The notes under the pieces: generated by a model | The model's input: the letters and a program-made list of their open reading frames with translations, nothing else | What the model was told of the DNA's origin: nothing | Databases searched by the model: none | Program-made: the position numbers and the translations under genes | Origin: Oscillospiraceae bacterium | GTDB taxonomy: Bacteria; Bacillota; Clostridia; Oscillospirales; Ruminococcaceae | Assembly (NCBI GenBank): GCA_017410745.1 | Contig: JAFPPJ010000086.1 | Span: 1 to 5,012, forward strand | DNA: 5,012 bases | Reading direction: 5' to 3' | Part shown: positions 1 to 5,012 of the stretch, in pieces | Position numbering within the stretch: position 1 is the stretch's first letter | How the letters are laid out: each line of letters begins with the position of its first letter

Positions 1-107
1 GTCAACGCCGACCGACGGGCAGTGCCCGCATCCGGCTTAATATCTATGAGTGCAGTTTCGCCTGCGGCTCGGCTGCTTTTACCTTCCTGATCAGCACGGA
101 CACGATA
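1..107. other. Non-coding left edge with weak secondary structure
   Basis: No gene could be supported here. It holds an imperfect hairpin at 12-35 (inner stem CGGGC/GCCCG at 16-20 and 24-28 with a 3-base loop, plus outer CCG/CGG pairs beyond a bulge) and short GCAG/CTGC complementarity at 52-76 followed by TTTT on the plus strand. The second could be the weak terminator of a converging plus-strand gene lying left of the window, but too little is visible. Confidence 0.4.
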
Positions 108-135
108 AGACCGCGATGGCTGTCCATCGCGGTCT
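108..135 (-). terminator. Stem-loop after the aldo/keto reductase, probable operon terminator
   Basis: A perfect 12-bp GC-rich stem (108-119 with 124-135) and a 4-base loop, starting 5 nt after the last stop codon. On the minus strand the stem is followed by TTATCGTG, so the U-tract is poor. It may be a weak intrinsic terminator, act with Rho, or serve mainly as a 3' end stabiliser. The perfect stem and its position argue strongly that it is functional. Confidence 0.65.
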
Positions 136-140
136 GTATC

Positions 141-1178
141 TCATATCTTCTGACTGCCCGTGCCCCAGACGTGCTTTTCATCCTTGTTTGCGGGCTTGTT
201 CTGTGCCATTACTCCCGCAAGGGCATGAGGCACATACGGCTCTTCAAGGTATGCTCTCTCCTCATCGGTGAGCGTGATATCCGTTGCCTTTGCTGCGCCC
301 TCTATATGATGCAGCTTCGTAGCACCTACCACGGGAGCTGTCACCTTAGTAAGGAGCCATGCCAGACTTATCTCGGTCATTGTCACGCCGTGCTTCTCCG
401 CAAGCTCTGCCACACGCCTGATGATGATCTCATCCTGCTCCTTAGTGGCATCGTACTTGAGCTTTGCGTAGCTGTCCTCTTCCGCTCTCTTAGAGGTCTC
501 GCCCGGGAGCCTTGAAAGTCTGCCGCTTGCAAGTGCGCTGTACGGTGTCATCGCGATATTGTCCTCGGCGCACAGCATCGCCATTTCTCTCTCCTCCTCG
601 CGGAAGATGAGATTATAGTGTCCCTGTATGCTCACAAACTTTGCAAAGCCCTCCTTCTCTGCCAGTGCATTAGCCTTTGCAAGCTGCCATGCATAGCAGT
701 TGGAGATGCCTATATAACGTGCCTTTCCCGCTTTGACTATGTTGTTGAGCCCCTCAAGGATATCATATATCGGAGTGTTCCAGTCCCACATATGATATAT
801 GTACAGGTCAACATAGTCCATGCCGAGATTTTCAAGGCTCTTGTTTATCATGCGCTCGATGTGCTTCTGACCGCTTATGCCTGCCTCTATGTCCGCAGGC
901 GTTCTCGGCAGGAACTTTGTGGCAACTACCACCTCATCGCGCTTCGCCATGTCCCGCAGAGCCCTGCCCACATACTGCTCGCTCGTGCCCGACTGATATG
1001 CTATAGCCGTATCATAGAAGTTCACGCCAAGGTCAAGACCGTGCTTTATTATCTCGCGGGAATGTTCCTCGTCGAGCGTCCATGAATGCTGACCGCTCGA
1101 TGCATCGCCGAAGCCCATGCATCCCATGCAGATGCGTGATACATTGAGTTCGGAATTGCCAAGTCTCGTATATTTCAT
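141..1178 (-). CDS. Aldo/keto reductase (345 aa)
   Basis: NADPH-dependent carbonyl reductase of the aldo/keto reductase superfamily, a cytosolic (beta/alpha)8 barrel. Seen: YTRLGNSELNVSRICMGCMG at the start (3-22), the catalytic tetrad Asp56, Tyr61, Lys88 and His129, ARYIGISN (153-160), IQGHYNLIFREEE (184-196, the region that stacks on the cofactor), TPYSALASGRL (211-221) and PVVGATK (282-288) for cofactor binding. Length is normal for the IolS/Tas-like branch; the last 18 or so residues (about 328-345) form a polar tail beyond the barrel. The ATG at 1178 is one base after the flavodoxin stop and its ribosome binding site AAGGAGGG (1185-1192) lies inside the end of the flavodoxin coding sequence. 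It is the last gene of the operon; a stem-loop follows the TGA stop after 5 nt. Substrate is not readable from sequence; sugars, keto acids and reactive aldehydes are all known for the superfamily. Confidence 0.95.
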   Translation of the reverse strand: MKYTRLGNSELNVSRICMGCMGFGDASSGQHSWTLDEEHSREIIKHGLDLGVNFYDTAIAYQSGTSEQYVGRALRDMAKRDEVVVATKFLPRTPADIEAGISGQKHIERMINKSLENLGMDYVDLYIYHMWDWNTPIYDILEGLNNIVKAGKARYIGISNCYAWQLAKANALAEKEGFAKFVSIQGHYNLIFREEEREMAMLCAEDNIAMTPYSALASGRLSRLPGETSKRAEEDSYAKLKYDATKEQDEIIIRRVAELAEKHGVTMTEISLAWLLTKVTAPVVGATKLHHIEGAAKATDITLTDEERAYLEEPYVPHALAGVMAQNKPANKDEKHVWGTGSQKI

Positions 1179-1179
1179 A

Positions 1180-1680
1180 TCATACCCTCCTTTTGTCGAG
1201 CCACGACTTTATCATAGCTTTAGAGTCCCTGACCCTTGAACCGTATACTGCGAGCCCGTCCATATCCACATCGGCACCGATGCATATCCTCTTTATATCA
1301 TTCATCATATTCCCGAGTCCCGATCCCTCATGGGTGCTTATTGCTCTCACTTTTTTGCCGCTCAAGTCTATACCTTTGAGCACCGTTTCGATCTCGGGCG
1401 CATATGTGCCCCAGTAGATAGGGCTCATGATAAATACAGTGTCATAGGCGGATACATCCGTAAGGGTACGACTTAACGGAGCGTTGCCTATGCGCTGCTT
1501 TGCCTCCTTGATGCAGGTATCATAGTCTCTGGCATATGGTACGGCAGGCTCTGCCTTGAACATATCTGCACCCGTAAGCTCCTGCAGATACTCCGCTGCT
1601 ATCTCTGTATTGCCCTTGTCGATATAGCCCACAGCGTAATTCTCATCCGCTCTGCTGAAATATATTATAAGTGCTTTCAT
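1180..1680 (-). CDS. Small cytosolic flavodoxin, Flavodoxin_4-like (166 aa)
   Basis: Single-domain flavodoxin predicted to bind FMN and move electrons or serve as a flavin reductase in the cytosol. Seen: first strand KALIIYFSR (2-10), a split phosphate loop in which FSRADENY (8-15) is separated from KGNTE (22-26) by a short insert, YDTVFIMSPIYWG (79-91) and THEGSGLGNM (116-125) near the flavin ring. No signal peptide. The start at 1680 is chosen over an in-frame ATG at 1704 because AGGAGG lies at 1685-1690 and the domain's first strand begins right after the new Met; the eight extra residues would be unlike the family. The gene follows the alcohol dehydrogenase by 27 nt, and its stop TGA is followed after one base by the ATG of the aldo/keto reductase, so the two are probably translationally coupled. 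It resembles the lipoprotein's flavodoxin domain (GNT..IAAEYL.EL.GAD, then YDT..F...PI.WG), suggesting an old duplication. The electron partner is unknown. Confidence 0.92.
   Translation of the reverse strand: MKALIIYFSRADENYAVGYIDKGNTEIAAEYLQELTGADMFKAEPAVPYARDYDTCIKEAKQRIGNAPLSRTLTDVSAYDTVFIMSPIYWGTYAPEIETVLKGIDLSGKKVRAISTHEGSGLGNMMNDIKRICIGADVDMDGLAVYGSRVRDSKAMIKSWLDKRRV
1185..1192 (-). promoter_or_regulatory. Ribosome binding site of the aldo/keto reductase inside the flavodoxin gene
   Basis: AAGGAGGG lies 6 nt before the AKR start and is made from the codons for the flavodoxin's C-terminal Lys-Arg-Arg-Val. Ribosomes finishing the flavodoxin stop directly over the AKR start (TGA, one base, ATG), which supports coupled translation of the two proteins. 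Confidence 0.8.
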
Positions 1681-1684
1681 ATAT

Positions 1685-1690
1685 CCTCCT
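1685..1690 (-). promoter_or_regulatory. Ribosome binding site that fixes the small flavodoxin start
   Basis: AGGAGG ends 4 nt before the ATG at 1680. The in-frame ATG at 1704 overlaps the end of the alcohol dehydrogenase region closely and has no Shine-Dalgarno match, so 1680 is the likely start. Confidence 0.75.
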
Positions 1691-1707
1691 GTCCGGGATA
1701 TCATCCT

Positions 1708-2871
1708 TCAAAGGCTTTCTTTCAGGATCTTGACGATCTCACTGCGGTCGAGCACCTTATACCCGCCGTCAAGGATAAGCGTTGCATCTGCGATGCCCTC
1801 TATCATATCCTCGGTGGCTCCGAGTTCGGATATGTTCATCACAAGGCCTATCTCCTTCATCCAGCTCTCCATAGCCTCAAGGCCTGCCTTTGCAAGCTGT
1901 ATATCTGTCATGTCTGCGCTGATGCCCCATACTTCCCTTGCAAACCGCGCAAACTTCTTCTCTCCGTAGGGCATGATATAGCGGTAATACGGCAGCGATA
2001 CCGCCGCAAGCGTCATACCGTGAGTTGCATCTGTGTAAGCACCCACTGCCTGACCGAGCATATGCACCATCCAGTCTGTGGATTTGCCCTTTGCCACAAG
2101 CGTATTGAGCGCCCATGTAGCAGTCCACATGATATTTGAGCGAGCCTCATAGTTCTGCGGATCATCCACAGCGATGCGGCTTGCATGGATGAGACCCTTC
2201 ATCAGTCCTTCGCTGATATAGTCGGAGGTATTGTCATCCTCGCCCGAAAAATACTGCTCGCAGATATGATTGAATATATCATATATCCCGGCACACATCT
2301 GATATTTGGGAAGCGTCATTGTATAACGGGGATTGAGTATGGAGAACCGCGGCATGACATCATCGCCGAACACATGGCCTATCTTGAGAGGCTGTTCTCG
2401 GTTGGTTATGACCGAACCGCCGTTCATCTCAGAGCCGGTGCCTGCCATAGTCAGAACGCATCCCACAGGGACTATATCGCATGTTGGTTCTTCAAACCGT
2501 GCAAAATATTTGTCCCAGGGGTCATCGTCACAGTGAACTGATACGGATACTGCCTTTGAATAATCACATACGGAACCGCCGCCCACTGCAAGTATAAAGT
2601 CGGTGTTATGTGCCTTCGCAGCTTTGACGCCCTCCCTCAGCTTTTCGGCAGTAGGATTAGGCATAACTCCCGATACCTCCGCCACATTCTTGCCGCACTC
2701 ACTCAGGATGGCTGTTATCTCGTCATACAGGCCGTTTTTCTTTACAGAGCCGCCTCCGTATACAAGCAGTACGTTCCTGCCGTATCTATCGAGTTCGCCT
2801 TTAAGATATCCCAGAGAATCCTCGCCGAAATAAAGCTTGGTTGGATTGTGATAGCTGAAATTGCCTAACAT
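1708..2871 (-). CDS. Iron-containing alcohol dehydrogenase, butanol dehydrogenase/YqhD type (387 aa)
   Basis: Group III metal-dependent alcohol dehydrogenase, expected to reduce aldehydes to alcohols with NAD(P)H in the cytosol. Seen: N-terminal NPTKLYFG (9-16), nucleotide-binding YGGGS (38-42), GGGSVCDYSK (97-106), GTGSE (144-148), and the four expected metal ligands Asp198 and His202 (in AGIYDIFNH), His270 (DWMVHMLGQ) and His284 (ATHGM). Length matches the family, which is about 385-390 residues. Known: E. coli YqhD and clostridial butanol dehydrogenases share this layout; the Gly-Gly-Gly-Ser near residue 40 is associated with NADPH preference in YqhD-like enzymes, so NADPH is likely but not proven. 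The start at 2871 has AAGGAGGT (2878-2885) 6 nt upstream. It sits 16 nt after the hydrolase gene and 27 nt before the small flavodoxin gene. Substrate is inferred only: short-chain or reactive aldehydes, given the AKR in the same operon. Confidence 0.95.
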   Translation of the reverse strand: MLGNFSYHNPTKLYFGEDSLGYLKGELDRYGRNVLLVYGGGSVKKNGLYDEITAILSECGKNVAEVSGVMPNPTAEKLREGVKAAKAHNTDFILAVGGGSVCDYSKAVSVSVHCDDDPWDKYFARFEEPTCDIVPVGCVLTMAGTGSEMNGGSVITNREQPLKIGHVFGDDVMPRFSILNPRYTMTLPKYQMCAGIYDIFNHICEQYFSGEDDNTSDYISEGLMKGLIHASRIAVDDPQNYEARSNIMWTATWALNTLVAKGKSTDWMVHMLGQAVGAYTDATHGMTLAAVSLPYYRYIMPYGEKKFARFAREVWGISADMTDIQLAKAGLEAMESWMKEIGLVMNISELGATEDMIEGIADATLILDGGYKVLDRSEIVKILKESL

Positions 2872-2887
2872 AAACTTACCTCCTTTA

Positions 2888-3886
2888 TTATACCAAGTTT
2901 TTCCTGTAGAATCCCGCTATCCTGTCAAAGGGGATCGCATTTTTTCCGCCGCCGTCGTACAGGTCTGTATGCACTGCATCGGGTATGATAAGCAGCTCCT
3001 TGTTGTCGGTATAGCTGCTGTCCCTTGTCATAGCTGCATATGCATCCCGTGAGAAGTAGCAGGAATGTGCCTTCTCGCCGTGTATCAGAAGCACTGCGCT
3101 CCTGATCTCATTTGAGTAGGTATTGATGGGCTGATTCATGAAGGACATGCATCCTGTCACGTTCCATCCCCCGTTTGAATTGAGGGAGCGGGGATGATAT
3201 CCGCGCGGTGTCTTGTAGTAGTCATAGTAGTCCTTCACGAAGAAGGGCGCATCCTCGGGCAGAGGATCGACCACGCCGCCGCCCAGGGTATATTCACCGC
3301 TCATATAGTCCTTTATGCGCTGTGCGTTCAGAGCGGCCTTCTTCTCAAAGCGCTTCTCCTCGCTGTCCTCTGCATCGAAATAGCCGTTTGCATTCACACG
3401 GGCCATATCATACATGGTGACCGCTGCAGTTGCCTTGATGCGGGTATCGAGCGCCGCCGCATTTATGCAGAGCCCGCCCCAGCCGCATATGCCGAGTATG
3501 CCTATCCTGTCTGCATCCACATTATCCTGTACGCTGAGGAAGTCCACTGCCGCCATATAGTCCTCTGTGTTTATATCGGGCGATGCCATATATCTCGGAG
3601 CGCCGCCGCTCTCACCTGTGAATGACGGATCGAATGCGAGAGTAAGGAAGCCGCGCTCTGCAAGGGTCTGGGCATACAGACCGCTGCACTGCTCCTTTAC
3701 TGCACCGAACGGGCCGCACACAGCTATCGCAGGCAGTCTGCCCGATGCATCTTTAGGCGTATACATATCAGCCGCAAGGGTGATGCCGTAACGGTTATGG
3801 AAGGTCACCTTCCTGTGCTCCGTCTTATCCGACTTCGGGAACGTCTTGTCCCATTCCTGTGTCAGTATGAGCTTTTCTTCGTTCAT
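2888..3886 (-). CDS. Alpha/beta hydrolase, YcjY/dienelactone hydrolase-like (332 aa)
   Basis: Probable cytosolic hydrolase (no signal peptide) acting on an ester, lactone or similar bond; substrate unknown. Seen: the strand and oxyanion region LPAIAVCGPFGAVKEQ (51-66), AFDPSFTGESGG (84-95), nucleophile elbow GICGWGG (132-138), LLIHGEKAHS (266-275) and a late histidine in PDAVHTDLYD (302-311). There is no Ser in the elbow, so Cys134 is the likely nucleophile, with His306 and perhaps Glu271 completing a triad. Known: dienelactone hydrolases use a Cys-His-Asp triad, and hydrolases annotated as YcjY-like often have this elbow. Length is normal and the fold looks complete. Start ATG at 3886 has an excellent AAGGAGGT site (3893-3900) 6 nt upstream. 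It starts 14 nt after the flavodoxin lipoprotein gene and ends with tandem in-frame TAA TAA, 16 nt before the alcohol dehydrogenase gene. An X-Pro dipeptidyl-peptidase or acetyl xylan esterase relationship is an alternative label. Confidence 0.9.
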   Translation of the reverse strand: MNEEKLILTQEWDKTFPKSDKTEHRKVTFHNRYGITLAADMYTPKDASGRLPAIAVCGPFGAVKEQCSGLYAQTLAERGFLTLAFDPSFTGESGGAPRYMASPDINTEDYMAAVDFLSVQDNVDADRIGILGICGWGGLCINAAALDTRIKATAAVTMYDMARVNANGYFDAEDSEEKRFEKKAALNAQRIKDYMSGEYTLGGGVVDPLPEDAPFFVKDYYDYYKTPRGYHPRSLNSNGGWNVTGCMSFMNQPINTYSNEIRSAVLLIHGEKAHSCYFSRDAYAAMTRDSSYTDNKELLIIPDAVHTDLYDGGGKNAIPFDRIAGFYRKNLV

Positions 3887-3900
3887 AACAGTACCTCCTT

Positions 3901-4956
3901 TTAGGACAGCGTAACGGTAATATCCTTTTTTCCGAACAACTCTGCAAGTTCATCCGATGAAACATCATCGACTTTGCCGAGCCTTGTATAGCTCCATGTG
4001 TTAGAGCCGTAGAATATGGTCATCTGACTGCCCTGATACAGCATGATGTCTCCGGCCTTTGCGGTGACGCTTTCATCGTCTGCACTGAGCTTCCACGGCA
4101 GCTTGCCCACTTTCTCAAATCCGCCGTATTCACCGAGCTTTACAGTGACAGGCTCTTTTCTGACCTTCTCCGCAAGCTCCTTTGCTGCTTTTGTATCCGC
4201 AAGCGTTACGGTGAGTTTTGTATCGTTCACGGTGAGCGTGAGCTTGTCCGATGCCTTTGCTGCAGGCAGCATATCATACCACTCCTTGACTTTCTTCTTA
4301 TCCGTGCCTGCGGCAAATCTCCTGCCCTCGGGCTGTTCACCTATCTTTACAAGCTTTGCTATATTCTTCTCACTGACAGATATCCCGCTGCTTCCCGAAG
4401 TGCAGAAGGGTATGACCGTCTTATCCGAGAAGTCATAGCTTTCAAGGAACGTGTCGATGATGCGGGGCTCCTGTCCCCACCATATGGGATAGCCGAGAAA
4501 GATTGTATCATACCCGTCAAGAGATTCGATCGGGTCGGCTATCGCAGGGCGCACGGTCTTGTCGTTCTGTTCCCTGTTCGCGCGGCAGGAGGAGTTGTTG
4601 TAATCTATGTCCGCATCGGTATAGGGCTCTGCAGCCGTTATCTCGTAGCTGTCGGCCCCTGCAAGCTCGATAAGATATTCCGCTATCACTTTGGTATTGC
4701 CCGTGCGGGAGAAATATACGACTAACGTATCGCTGTGCGGTTCATCGTCCTTACCGACCGCCTTGCCGGTCTTTTCGCCCGTCTTATCGGCCGTCTTCTT
4801 TTCATCGGTCTTTTTCTGTGCATCAGATTTCTGCTGTGATACCTGCGCCGATACAAGCTGTGTATTGCCCTGCGGCACATCGGCAGGCTGTGTATTGCTG
4901 CATGAGGACAATACCGCCGCAGCCATGACCGATAGTATAAGCTTTATTATATTCAT
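3901..4956 (-). CDS. Lipoprotein with flavodoxin domain fused to C-terminal cyclophilin-like domain (351 aa)
   Basis: First gene of the operon. Seen: a signal peptide (residues 1-18) with lipobox LSSC and Cys19 as the lipidation site; a Lys/Asp/Glu/Thr-rich linker (about 20-75) with KTxx tetrapeptides; a flavodoxin domain (about 77-230) with the FMN phosphate loop SRTGNT (83-88), GYPIWWG (155-161) and CTSGSSG (185-191); then a beta-rich domain (about 238-351) with GKLPWKL, GDIMLYQGSQMTIFYG and a DVTVTL-like end, which I recognise as the cyclophilin-like domain often attached to such flavodoxins. Known: flavodoxins bind FMN and carry electrons or act as quinone/NAD(P)H oxidoreductases. Inferred: the protein is exported by Sec, lipidated and anchored on the outer face of the membrane, where it acts in extracytoplasmic redox chemistry. 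The start at 4956 is chosen over an in-frame ATG at 4986 because AGAGGAGGGG lies just upstream and the signal peptide then begins correctly. The stop TAA is 14 nt before the hydrolase gene. Family is sure; biological role is not. Confidence 0.92.
   Translation of the reverse strand: MNIIKLILSVMAAAVLSSCSNTQPADVPQGNTQLVSAQVSQQKSDAQKKTDEKKTADKTGEKTGKAVGKDDEPHSDTLVVYFSRTGNTKVIAEYLIELAGADSYEITAAEPYTDADIDYNNSSCRANREQNDKTVRPAIADPIESLDGYDTIFLGYPIWWGQEPRIIDTFLESYDFSDKTVIPFCTSGSSGISVSEKNIAKLVKIGEQPEGRRFAAGTDKKKVKEWYDMLPAAKASDKLTLTVNDTKLTVTLADTKAAKELAEKVRKEPVTVKLGEYGGFEKVGKLPWKLSADDESVTAKAGDIMLYQGSQMTIFYGSNTWSYTRLGKVDDVSSDELAELFGKKDITVTLS
4762..4812 (-). repeat. Imperfect 12-bp repeats coding the KTxx linker of the lipoprotein
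   Basis: Residues 49-65 of the lipoprotein contain four K-T-x-[D/E/K] tetrapeptides (KTDE, KTAD, KTGE, KTGK), with one extra Lys between the first two. At DNA level this is a degenerate run built on GTCTT on the plus strand. It forms a charged flexible spacer between the lipidated cysteine and the flavodoxin domain, and such runs commonly vary in copy number among strains. Confidence 0.6.
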
Positions 4957-4960
4957 TTTA

Positions 4961-4970
4961 CCCCTCCTCT
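4961..4970 (-). promoter_or_regulatory. Ribosome binding site that fixes the lipoprotein start
   Basis: AGAGGAGGGG on the minus strand ends 4 nt before the ATG at 4956. It lies inside the longer in-frame reading that begins with ATG at 4986, which has no comparable site, so the start at 4956 with its clean lipoprotein signal is preferred. Confidence 0.8.
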
Positions 4971-4981
4971 GTGTTCTGTAC

Positions 4982-5008
4982 ACCATATCATATAGTCAAG
5001 CCTGTCAA
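4982..5008 (-). promoter_or_regulatory. Possible promoter of the operon
   Basis: A perfect TTGACA hexamer reads leftward at 5008-5003. The best -10 candidate at a near-normal distance is TATGGT (4987-4982, 15-nt spacer, four of six consensus matches); TATGAT at 4992-4987 matches better but is only 10 nt away. The next site downstream is the first gene's ribosome binding site, so a promoter here would give a leader of only about 20 nt. The spacing is poor, so either this is a regulated promoter or the true one lies beyond the window edge. Confidence 0.35.
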
Positions 5009-5010
5009 GC
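4995..5010 (-). repeat. Direct repeat GCTTGAC x2, 9-bp period
   Basis: GCTTGAC occurs at 5010-5004 and again at 5001-4995 on the minus strand, separated by two bases, just upstream of the operon. The first copy contains the TTGACA hexamer. It could be a regulator half-site pair, tandem -35 elements, or chance. Confidence 0.4.
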
Positions 5011-5012
5011 AC

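Noticed and set aside
1..40. Tail of a converging plus-strand gene ending in TAA at 38-40
   Set aside because: Only about 12 codons are visible, with no recognisable protein sequence; other frames are equally open.
758..803. Near-palindromic ATATCATATAT-like strings, also seen around 2275 and 4985
   Set aside because: Inside genes they follow from frequent ATA, GAT and TAT codons, so they are not evidence of operators.
618..1085. 155-residue open frame on the plus strand
   Set aside because: It lies entirely antisense to the aldo/keto reductase, is rich in Cys, Leu and His as shadows of that gene's codons, and has no recognisable domain.
1681..1704. Longer flavodoxin start at 1704
   Set aside because: No Shine-Dalgarno is found upstream of it, while AGGAGG inside this stretch serves the ATG at 1680, where the family's first strand begins.
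1877..2128. 83-residue minus-strand open frame within the alcohol dehydrogenase gene
   Set aside because: It is another frame of a clearly coding gene with intact metal ligands, and it has no family resemblance; it does not indicate a frameshift because the main frame is uninterrupted.
2887..2892. TATAAT on the minus strand before the alcohol dehydrogenase gene, a possible internal promoter
   Set aside because: It arises from the hydrolase's last codon and tandem stop codons, and no -35 element lies at 16-18 nt upstream.
3194..3625. 143-residue plus-strand open frame
   Set aside because: It is antisense to the hydrolase gene, with composition expected from its reverse complement and no domain.
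4957..4986. Ten-residue N-terminal extension of the lipoprotein (ATG at 4986)
   Set aside because: It would put charged residues ahead of the signal peptide, and its coding sequence contains the ribosome binding site for the ATG at 4956.
1..5012. CRISPR array, tRNA, rRNA, insertion sequence or phage genes
   Set aside because: No regularly spaced repeats, cloverleaf sequences, transposase or phage proteins, or terminal inverted repeats were seen; nearly all bases are accounted for by the five genes.

Overview
This window is a single, tightly packed five-gene operon on the minus strand (transcribed from right to left), with short non-coding edges on both sides. The organism looks like an anaerobic Firmicute, probably a gut Oscillospiraceae of the Ruminococcus type. 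This rests on strong AAGGAGGT-type ribosome binding sites, intermediate GC, heavy use of the isoleucine codon ATA, a short low-GC-Gram-positive-style lipoprotein signal, and close general resemblance of the aldo/keto reductase to gut-anaerobe homologues as I remember them. The taxon is inference; no marker gene is present.

Layout in transcription order. Bases 5012-4957 hold the upstream region, with a TTGACA hexamer inside a 9-bp-period direct repeat and a good ribosome binding site. Gene 1 (4956-3901) encodes a lipoprotein made of a flavodoxin domain and a C-terminal cyclophilin-like domain. Gene 2 (3886-2888) encodes an alpha/beta hydrolase with a GICGWGG nucleophile elbow, probably cysteine-dependent. 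Gene 3 (2871-1708) encodes an iron-containing alcohol dehydrogenase of the butanol dehydrogenase/YqhD type with all four metal ligands. Gene 4 (1680-1180) encodes a small cytosolic flavodoxin. Gene 5 (1178-141) encodes an aldo/keto reductase with an intact catalytic tetrad. Gaps between genes are 14, 16, 27 and 1 nt. A 12-bp perfect stem-loop (108-135) five bases after the last stop codon closes the operon. Bases 1-107 carry no gene I can support.

How the genes may work together: two NAD(P)H-dependent carbonyl reductases of unrelated folds (Fe-ADH and AKR), a hydrolase and two flavodoxins suggest a reductive defence or detoxification module against reactive carbonyls or other electrophiles. 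The pairing of a YqhD-like Fe-ADH with an AKR recalls the E. coli yqhD-dkgA operon for reactive aldehydes. The unusual part is the flavodoxin fused to a cyclophilin-like domain and anchored outside the membrane, while its apparent paralogue in the same operon is cytosolic. The substrate, the electron partners and the regulator are not visible in this window. Most of the content belongs to known families; the gene combination and the exported flavodoxin are what merit a closer look.
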